Shown here: positions 6,216-10,866 of the stretch, piece by piece | Position numbering within the stretch: the stretch's first letter is position 1 | Layout of the letters: every line of letters starts with the position of its first letter | DNA from: Gemmatimonadaceae bacterium | GTDB taxonomy: Bacteria > Gemmatimonadota > Gemmatimonadetes > Gemmatimonadales > Gemmatimonadaceae | Assembly: GCA_019689955.1 (NCBI GenBank) | Contig: JADGGM010000039.1 | Location: forward strand, 1-10,866 | Reading direction: 5' to 3' | Length of the DNA: 10,866 nucleotides | The notes under the pieces: model-generated | Database searches by the model: none | What the model was told of the DNA's origin: nothing | What the model saw: the letters and a program-made list of their open reading frames with translations, nothing else | Position numbers and translations under genes: made by a program

Positions 6216-7442
6216 CTAGTGCGCCCCCGCGAGCTGCGCCTGCAGCTCCACCTTGATCCACCACGGCCGCCGCTGATCGAACGCTCGGTACGCCTCGATC
6301 GCGTTCGTGATGGGCTCCTGCTCCGTCAGCACCTTCTCCGGATGCACCGCCCCGCTCTCCACGAGGTCGAGCAGGAGCGGGATGTACTTCCGATGATGGC
6401 AGTTCCCCATGTTCACCGCGAGATTCTTGTTCATCGCCACCCCGAGCGGAAACGCGTCCAACGTCGGCGGGTACACGCCGACGATTCCGAGCGTCCCCGC
6501 CTTCGCCAGCGCCTCCGTGGCCCAACGCAGCACCTGCGTCGGCGCATCCCCCGGATGCCAGTTCGCTCCGTGCGGGTGCGTCTCGGGGGCGACCAGGTGC
6601 AGCTCGCGGTCGAACTCCGTCGCCTGCTCGGTCGCGTGCTTGGCCGCGGGCCCGGTGTGCGGGCGCACGGCGTCGACCCCGACCGCGTCGATTGCACGAT
6701 CCACGCCGATCCCGCCGGTGAGCTCCAGGATCGCCTCCACGGGGTCCTCTTCCTCGAAGTTGATCACCTCCGCCCCCTGCGCCCGCGCGAGGTCGAGGCG
6801 CGAGGGGATGCAATCGACGGCGAGCACGCGCCCGGCCCGACGCAGCGCCGCGCTCGCGACCACGAACTGCCCCACGGGCCCGCACCCGAACACGGCGACC
6901 GTGTTCCCAGGCTCGATCTCCGCGAGGTCGGTCGCGAAGTACGCGGTCGGGAAGATGTCGGAGAGGAAGATCGCCTGGTCGTCGGTCACTTGCTCGGGGA
7001 GCTTCACGAGCCCGACGTTGGCGAAGGGGACGCGCGCGTACTCGGCTTGCAACCCGTCGATCGCCCCCGCGTCCCTGGGGCCGCCGAAGAACGCGGTGCC
7101 CGCGCGCTTCCCGTTGGGGTTCGCGTTGTCGCACTGCGCGAAGTACCCGGCTCGGCAATACGCGCAATACCCGCACGCGATCGTTGACGGGATCACCACG
7201 CGGTCCCCGGGGACGAGGTTCCGCACCTGCTTCCCCACCGCCTCCACCACCCCGACCGCCTCGTGGCCGAGGATCGTTCCTTCCTTCATCCCCGGCACGG
7301 TCCCGCGCACGAAGTGCAGATCGGTGCCGCAGATCGCGCTCGTGGTGACGCGCACGATCGCGTCGGTGGGCTCGACGAGCTTCGGCTCGGGCACCTCGTC
7401 GAGCCGAATGTCCCCGACGCCGTGGAAGACGACTGCCTGCAT
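6216..7442 (-). CDS. Zinc-dependent medium-chain alcohol dehydrogenase, formaldehyde-dehydrogenase-like
   Basis: A 408-residue NAD(P)-dependent MDR-family dehydrogenase. Expected catalytic zinc ligands are present: Cys38 (ICGTDLH), His60 with Glu61 (GHE), and probably Asp162 (LSDIFPTAY), the third ligand of glutathione-independent formaldehyde dehydrogenase. The structural zinc site is Cys90, Cys93, Cys96 and Cys104 (CGYCAYCRAGYFAQC). The Rossmann motif GCGPVG is at 186-191, with Asp210 at the end of the second strand, favouring NAD. An insertion around residues 255-305 before the last Rossmann strands is typical of the formaldehyde-dehydrogenase-like branch. The start chosen is MQAVVF at 7442, which has AGGAGG 6 nt upstream; the in-frame ATG at 7466 adds eight residues without family support. 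Substrate could be formaldehyde or another small aldehyde or alcohol. It leads the operon with the DUF6496 gene. Confidence 0.93.
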   Translation of the reverse strand: MQAVVFHGVGDIRLDEVPEPKLVEPTDAIVRVTTSAICGTDLHFVRGTVPGMKEGTILGHEAVGVVEAVGKQVRNLVPGDRVVIPSTIACGYCAYCRAGYFAQCDNANPNGKRAGTAFFGGPRDAGAIDGLQAEYARVPFANVGLVKLPEQVTDDQAIFLSDIFPTAYFATDLAEIEPGNTVAVFGCGPVGQFVVASAALRRAGRVLAVDCIPSRLDLARAQGAEVINFEEEDPVEAILELTGGIGVDRAIDAVGVDAVRPHTGPAAKHATEQATEFDRELHLVAPETHPHGANWHPGDAPTQVLRWATEALAKAGTLGIVGVYPPTLDAFPLGVAMNKNLAVNMGNCHHRKYIPLLLDLVESGAVHPEKVLTEQEPITNAIEAYRAFDQRRPWWIKVELQAQLAGAH

Positions 7443-7460
7443 GACCAGCCTCCTGATGAC

Positions 7461-7488
7461 GTCCATCCGAGTGCACGTGACGATGGAC
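7461..7488 (-). promoter_or_regulatory. Inverted repeat upstream of the dehydrogenase gene, candidate operator
   Basis: GTCCATC (7461-7467) and GATGGAC (7482-7488) are perfect 7-bp arms separated by 14 nt, 19-46 nt upstream of the dehydrogenase start. A further half-copy GGATGG lies at 7495-7500. The spacing and position suit a regulator-binding site or leader hairpin, but no promoter boxes were clear enough to place it relative to transcription. Confidence 0.3.
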
Positions 7489-7587
7489 TGTCATGGATGG
7501 CGCACGATCCGTTCCGCATCCGCCGCGCGCCGCACACTTCCCGACGGAGGGGCGAGCGCGAGCGGCGCCCGAGGGCGCGGGCTCGAC

Positions 7588-7616
7588 TTGTCCGCCCCTC
7601 GCGGCGCTCATAGCTT
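7588..7616 (+). promoter_or_regulatory. Candidate sigma-70-type promoter for fabF
   Basis: TTGTCC (7588-7593) and TAGCTT (7611-7616) are separated by exactly 17 nt and lie about 70 nt before the fabF start. The -35 box matches 4 of 6 consensus bases and the -10 only 3 of 6, so this is a weak call. It is the only AT-enriched patch in this intergenic region. Confidence 0.3.
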
Positions 7617-7642
7617 GTAGCACGCGCCACGATCACCACGCA

Positions 7643-7660
7643 GCGCATCGCGCGATGCGC
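7643..7660. promoter_or_regulatory. Perfect 18-bp palindrome in the fabF leader, candidate operator
   Basis: GCGCATCGCGCGATGCGC is its own reverse complement over all 18 bases. It lies between the candidate fabF promoter and the AGGAG ribosome site (7671-7675), and is flanked by two copies of GCGCCACG (7624-7631 and 7661-7668). Position and symmetry suit a dimeric repressor site in the fabF leader, or a hairpin near the ribosome site. The regulator is unknown. Confidence 0.45.
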
Positions 7661-7685
7661 GCGCCACGCAAGGAGTCTTCGACCT

Positions 7686-8954
7686 GTGACGCCCCCCTCG
7701 ACATCCACCCACCGCCGCGTCGTCGTGACCGGCATGGGCGCCCTCACGCCGATCGGCAACTCCGTCCCCGCGCTCTGGGAGAACGCGCTCCGCGGCACCA
7801 GCGGCGCCGCGTGCATCACACGCTTCGACGCCTCGGCCTTCTCCACACGCTTCGCGTGCGAGGTGAAGGGGTTCGACCCGCACGCCCACCTCGACAAGAA
7901 GCTCGCCAACCGCCTCGACCCGGTCCTGCAGTACGCCCTCGTCGCCGCCGCGGAGGCGATCCGCGATGCGGGGCTCGACCCGGCCGCGATGCCCCAGTCG
8001 GCGCGCGACCGCGTGGGGGTGGTGTTCGGGAGCGGGATCGGCGGGATCAACACCTTCCAGCAGCAGGCGCTCGCGTACCAGGCTGGGGGCCCGCGCAAGC
8101 TCTCCCCGTTCTTCATCCCGATGATGCTCCCCGACATGGGCTCGGGGATGATCGCCATGCAGTACGGCTTCCGCGGCCCCAACCACAGCGTCGTCTCCGC
8201 GTGCGCGACCGGGAACCATTGCATCGCCGACGCGCTCTCCGCGATCCGGAATGACGAGGCCGACGTGATCGTGGCCGGCGGCGCCGAGGCCGCGGTGTGC
8301 GAGCTCGGGATCGGCGGGTTCGCGGCGGCGAAGGCGCTCTCCACGCGCAACGACTCTCCCGAGACCGCGAGCCGTCCCTTCGATGCGACGCGCGACGGCT
8401 TCGTGCTCGGCGAAGGGGCCGGCGCGCTCGTCCTCGAGTCGCTCGAGCACGCCGTGCGCCGCGGGGCGCGCATCTACGCCGAGGTGCTGAGCGTCGGCAC
8501 GTCGGCCGACGCGTATCACATGACCGCGCCGCACCCTGATGGCGACGGCGCCGTCCTCGCCATGGAGCGCGCCCTGCGCCAGGGCGGGATCGCGCCGGAC
8601 GAGGTCGACTCGATCAACATGCACGGCACCTCCACGCCGATCGGCGACGCGATCGAGAGCCGCGCCGTGCGCCGCGTCTTCGGCGAGCACGCGGACCGGC
8701 TCACCGCGACGTCCACCAAGAGCATGACCGGCCACCTCCTCGCCGCGTCCGGCGCCGTCGAGGCGATCCTCACCGTGCTCTCCATCGTGCACGGCGTCGT
8801 CCCCCCGACGATCAACGTCACCACCCCCGATCCGGAGTGCGATCTCGCCTACGCGCTGAACGCCCCCGTCACACGCCCGGTGCGCACGGCACTCAGCAAC
8901 GTGTTCGGCTTCGGCGGGCACAACGCCTGCGCCGCCTTCCGCGCGGTGGAGTAG
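7686..8954 (+). CDS. fabF: 3-oxoacyl-[acyl-carrier-protein] synthase II (KAS II)
   Basis: A 422-residue condensing enzyme of fatty-acid elongation in the cytoplasm: it joins malonyl-ACP to an acyl chain held on the active-site cysteine. The full catalytic set is visible: Cys173 (SACATGNHC), His313 (NMHGTSTPIGD), Lys345 and His350 (STKSMTGHLL), plus the C-terminal glycine-rich loop NVFGFGGHNA (405-414). Length and N-terminus (RRVVVTGMGALTPIG) match the FabF family. The start is GTG at 7686, with AAGGAG about 10 nt upstream; residues 1-8 before the conserved core are a short extension. Unlike many genomes there is no acpP or fabG next to it: upstream is a divergent dehydrogenase, downstream a convergent esterase. 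FabF versus a specialised ketosynthase cannot be fully separated by eye, but no polyketide partner gene is present. Confidence 0.95.
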   Translation: MTPPSTSTHRRVVVTGMGALTPIGNSVPALWENALRGTSGAACITRFDASAFSTRFACEVKGFDPHAHLDKKLANRLDPVLQYALVAAAEAIRDAGLDPAAMPQSARDRVGVVFGSGIGGINTFQQQALAYQAGGPRKLSPFFIPMMLPDMGSGMIAMQYGFRGPNHSVVSACATGNHCIADALSAIRNDEADVIVAGGAEAAVCELGIGGFAAAKALSTRNDSPETASRPFDATRDGFVLGEGAGALVLESLEHAVRRGARIYAEVLSVGTSADAYHMTAPHPDGDGAVLAMERALRQGGIAPDEVDSINMHGTSTPIGDAIESRAVRRVFGEHADRLTATSTKSMTGHLLAASGAVEAILTVLSIVHGVVPPTINVTTPDPECDLAYALNAPVTRPVRTALSNVFGFGGHNACAAFRAVE

Positions 8955-8975
8955 ACGCGACGAGCGATGCCGACG

Positions 8976-9002
8976 GGGGACGACCTGCTCCAGGCCGTCC
9001 CC
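8976..9002. terminator. Bidirectional terminator-like hairpin between fabF and the esterase gene
   Basis: GGGGACG (8976-8982) pairs with CGTCCCC (8996-9002), and inside it CCTG pairs with CAGG around a CTC loop, with one A/C mismatch: an 11-bp interrupted stem. Outer arms CGCGAC (8956-8961) and GTCGCG (9004-9009) could lengthen it. It sits in the 70-nt gap between two convergent genes and starts 21 nt after the fabF stop. No T-run follows on either strand. Confidence 0.55.
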
Positions 9003-9024
9003 AGTCGCGCGCGGTATGTCCGGT

Positions 9025-10692
9025 TCAGTACATCCAGTCGCTCGTGTTCTCCCCCGCCGGCGCGCGCTCCTGCATGTACGTCGCCATGCTCCGCACCATC
9101 TCGGCCCACGTCCACGCGTGCCAGCCGTGCCCCTTCATCGGGCGGCCGAAGGTGAACGTCGCGTCCGACCGCGGGCTCGTCGTGCTCTGGAGAAATTCCT
9201 GGAACTTGTAGACGGCGAGGTTGAGGTAGAAGTCGTCCATGTCGCCGCAGAAGACGTGCAGCTTCCCCCGCAGCTTGGGCCCGAGCGTCGCCCAGTTCCG
9301 CTCGGCGTAGACGCGCAGGTCGAACCCGTGGTTGCGCATGTAGTCGGCCACCGCGTGGTCGATCGTGCCCGTGTGCTTGTCCCACAGCGCGGCCGGGTAG
9401 CCGTCCTTGTCCGTCGGGCCGTACACCGCCTCCCACGCCTCGAGCTGGTACCCCGAGCGACCGTGTGAGCCGAGCACGGCCTCGAAGCGGCTGAGCTGCC
9501 GCATCGTCCACACCACTTGCCCCTCCACCGTGCGGCGGAACGGCCGCTCGATCGTCGTGAACGGCCCCGCAGGCATGGTGAACGCGTTCGAGTCCGCGTA
9601 GATGTCCGTGAGCTGGTAGCGCCGGAAGTCGATCGGGTCGGGCTGCAGCACCCACGCGCCGCCGAAGAAGTCGGGATGGTAGAGCTGGAGCGCCAGCGTC
9701 TGCCACCCGCTCGTGGACGCGCCTTCCAGGATGCGCGCGTACGGCTTGCCGATGATCCGGAAGCGCTGCTCGAGATATGGGATCACCTCCTCGACGATCG
9801 CGTCGCCGTACGGCCCGTTGTTGGCCGAGTTGACCGAGTACGAGTCGGGGAAGTACGGTGTCTGCTGCTCGAACGTGATCGCGATGACGCGCGGGAACCC
9901 GTCCGAGATCCACGATTTGTAGAAGTCGTACCCCGTCTCCAGCCCGCGCGCGGGGTCGATGGTCCCCACGCCGCGCACGCTCGTGGAGTCGGTGGTGAAG
10001 GAGAAGGGGACCACGTGGCCGAGCGTGTAGATGCTCGGATAGCGCACGTCCGGATGCTCGTCGTACCCCTTGGGGAGGAGCACGGTCGCGTTGATGTAGA
10101 TCGGGCGTCCCCAGAACCTCGTGAGCTTCGCGCTCTGGATGCGCACGTGCTTCACCCACTTCGTGTCGGCGGGCGGGGCTTTCCTGGGGATCACGTGCGT
10201 GATCGAGAGGCGCACCGTGCCGTTCCCCCCCACGTGGACGCGCTGCACGTCGCTGTAGAGGTTCCCGGCCGCGACGTTCCACGGCTCGATGGTGCCGTCG
10301 TTGAGGTGGACCCAGAGCGTGTGCCCGTCGGCGCGGTGCACCTGCTCGTACACGTTGATCACGGCCTGCACGTAGTAGTCGCCCGGCGGCAGCTCGGAGA
10401 GCGCCATCGGCGAGCTCGCGGCCTTGTCGTCGATGATCGCCGTCTCCCCCGGCCGGAGCTGATCGAGGTCGATGCCGAAGATCGCCGGCCCGGTGGGGGA
10501 GACGGCGAGGCGGGGTTCAGGGGTGTTCGACTTGGCAATGATGAGGATCAGGCGCCCGGTGATGGGGCCCGGGTGCGCCGCGGCCGAGAAGGTGATCGTG
10601 AACCGCGGCGACGCCGCCGCGGCCGGCGAGATCGCTGCGCTCACCGCGAACCCCGCGGCGGCGACGGCGCGAGACAACGGACGGATCGGCAT
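9025..10692 (-). CDS. Exported alpha/beta-hydrolase, putative-esterase (esterase D/Fes-like) family
   Basis: A 555-residue secreted or periplasmic hydrolase. Residues 1-27 form a signal peptide (MPIRPLSRAV, then Ala-rich, cleavage near AAAA-SP). An N-terminal beta-rich part (about 30-205) precedes the hydrolase fold, which opens with INATVLLPKGYDEHPDVRYPSIYTL. The probable nucleophile is Ser326 in EGASTSGW. Related proteins usually have GxSxGG here, so the second Gly appears replaced by Ser. Candidate acid and base are Asp486 or Asp487 (GDMDDFYLN) and His522 or His525 (KGHGWHAW). Family members cleave ester bonds of sugars, siderophores or acyl chains; the substrate here is unknown. The start ATG at 10690-10692 has only a short GAGG 4 nt upstream. 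The gene stands alone, convergent with fabF; no operon partner is visible downstream. Confidence 0.88.
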   Translation of the reverse strand: MPIRPLSRAVAAAGFAVSAAISPAAAASPRFTITFSAAAHPGPITGRLILIIAKSNTPEPRLAVSPTGPAIFGIDLDQLRPGETAIIDDKAASSPMALSELPPGDYYVQAVINVYEQVHRADGHTLWVHLNDGTIEPWNVAAGNLYSDVQRVHVGGNGTVRLSITHVIPRKAPPADTKWVKHVRIQSAKLTRFWGRPIYINATVLLPKGYDEHPDVRYPSIYTLGHVVPFSFTTDSTSVRGVGTIDPARGLETGYDFYKSWISDGFPRVIAITFEQQTPYFPDSYSVNSANNGPYGDAIVEEVIPYLEQRFRIIGKPYARILEGASTSGWQTLALQLYHPDFFGGAWVLQPDPIDFRRYQLTDIYADSNAFTMPAGPFTTIERPFRRTVEGQVVWTMRQLSRFEAVLGSHGRSGYQLEAWEAVYGPTDKDGYPAALWDKHTGTIDHAVADYMRNHGFDLRVYAERNWATLGPKLRGKLHVFCGDMDDFYLNLAVYKFQEFLQSTTSPRSDATFTFGRPMKGHGWHAWTWAEMVRSMATYMQERAPAGENTSDWMY

Positions 10693-10709
10693 GGAGCCTC
10701 GTTCTGGGT

Positions 10710-10764
10710 GGAGTCGCGGCCGCGAGCGAGCGCGCGGTGGGCGTTCCCGCGCGGCGGAGTCGCG
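10710..10764. repeat. Direct repeat pair flanking a hairpin upstream of the esterase gene
   Basis: GGAGTCGCG occurs at 10710-10718 and again at 10756-10764, 46 bp apart. Between them CGCGCGG (10731-10737) and CCGCGCG (10747-10753) form a 7-bp stem with a 9-nt loop. The set lies 18-72 nt upstream of the esterase start, in the region where its promoter or leader should be. In DNA this rich in G and C it may be chance. Confidence 0.25.
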
Positions 10765-10811
10765 TGCGGGGCTCGCGTCCTACTAACTGTCGCGCAACGA
10801 GGGGGGGAGCC

Positions 10812-10866
10812 TTAGTCCGCGGAGGGGCGCGGCGCGGCGGTGGCGGTCGGGTGGAGCGTGGTGTAC
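10812..10866 (-). CDS. Possible C-terminal end of a gene entering from the right edge (partial, uncertain)
   Basis: On the minus strand one frame is open from the window edge for 17 codons and stops at TAA (10812-10814). It reads YTTLHPTATAAPRPSAD, a composition acceptable for a protein tail. Two other minus frames are also open here, so this is only a candidate. If real, the gene would end about 120 nt before the esterase start and could be co-directional with it. Confidence 0.15.
   Translation of the reverse strand, partial: YTTLHPTATAAPRPSAD

Noticed and set aside
5541..7187. 548-codon plus-strand open frame across the DUF6496 and dehydrogenase genes
   Set aside because: Low-complexity Thr/Ala/Arg translation with no family signal; it is antisense to two well-supported genes with strong ribosome sites.
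6187..7623. In-frame N-terminal extension of the DUF6496 protein to 618 residues
   Set aside because: It overlaps the dehydrogenase on the same strand in another frame, is compositionally random (Arg/Gly/Ala), and the internal ATG at 6186 has a near-perfect ribosome site.
7286..8473. 395- and 437-codon minus-strand open frames opposite fabF (7286-8473 and 7608-8921)
   Set aside because: They are antisense to a complete fabF with all catalytic residues; no domain is recognisable in either.
8849..10815. Open frames overlapping the esterase (477 codons minus at 8849-10282; 432 codons plus at 9517-10815)
   Set aside because: Arg/Gly/His-rich shadow translations without family signal, overlapping a clear exported hydrolase.
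1..10866. Mobile elements, tRNA/rRNA genes, integrase or toxin-antitoxin modules
   Set aside because: No transposase, integrase, terminal repeats, cloverleaf, rRNA motif or toxin-antitoxin pair was seen on either strand.

Overview
The window is GC-rich with long spurious open frames on both strands. It carries SusC/SusD-type outer-membrane proteins together with an ECF sigma factor and a FecR-type anti-sigma factor. High GC plus SusC/D genes, strong GGAGG-type ribosome sites and lone metabolic genes points to a Gemmatimonadota-like bacterium rather than a typical low-GC Bacteroidota. This is inferred from composition and gene content only; there is no rRNA or marker gene here.

Layout. Bases 1-5464, all on the minus strand, form one collinear cell-surface signalling and uptake locus. 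In transcription order it runs: ECF sigma factor (4736-5464), FecR-like anti-sigma factor (3562-4665), SusC/RagA TonB-dependent receptor with an N-terminal STN signalling domain (144-3524), and the start of a SusD/RagB-like lipoprotein (1-120, cut by the window edge). Gaps of 70, 37 and 23 nt suggest one operon. The expected logic is that a ligand bound by SusC/SusD is signalled through the STN domain to FecR in the periplasm, which frees the sigma factor to transcribe the uptake genes. The FecR C-terminus itself looks like a second STN-fold domain, so the two partners carry matching modules.

Bases 5465-5766 are a gene-free stretch holding the presumed operon promoter and two hairpins. Bases 5767-7442 (minus) hold a two-gene unit: a zinc-dependent, formaldehyde-dehydrogenase-like medium-chain dehydrogenase followed after 29 nt by a small basic DUF6496 protein with an Arg/Ser-rich tail. 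A 243-nt divergent intergenic region contains a perfect 18-bp palindrome. It separates this unit from a plus-strand fabF (7686-8954), a stand-alone 3-oxoacyl-ACP synthase II. After a convergent 70-nt gap with a strong hairpin lies a minus-strand exported alpha/beta-hydrolase of the putative-esterase type (9025-10692). The last 174 bases hold its upstream region and perhaps the end of another gene.

No mobile element, CRISPR array, tRNA or rRNA was seen. I do not see a clearly new system. The most notable points are the complete sigma-FecR-SusC(STN)-SusD relay with paired STN-like modules, a hairpin overlapping the sigma stop codon before an anti-sigma gene with no visible ribosome site, the Arg/Ser tail of the DUF6496 protein, the altered nucleophile elbow of the esterase, and the palindrome in the fabF leader.
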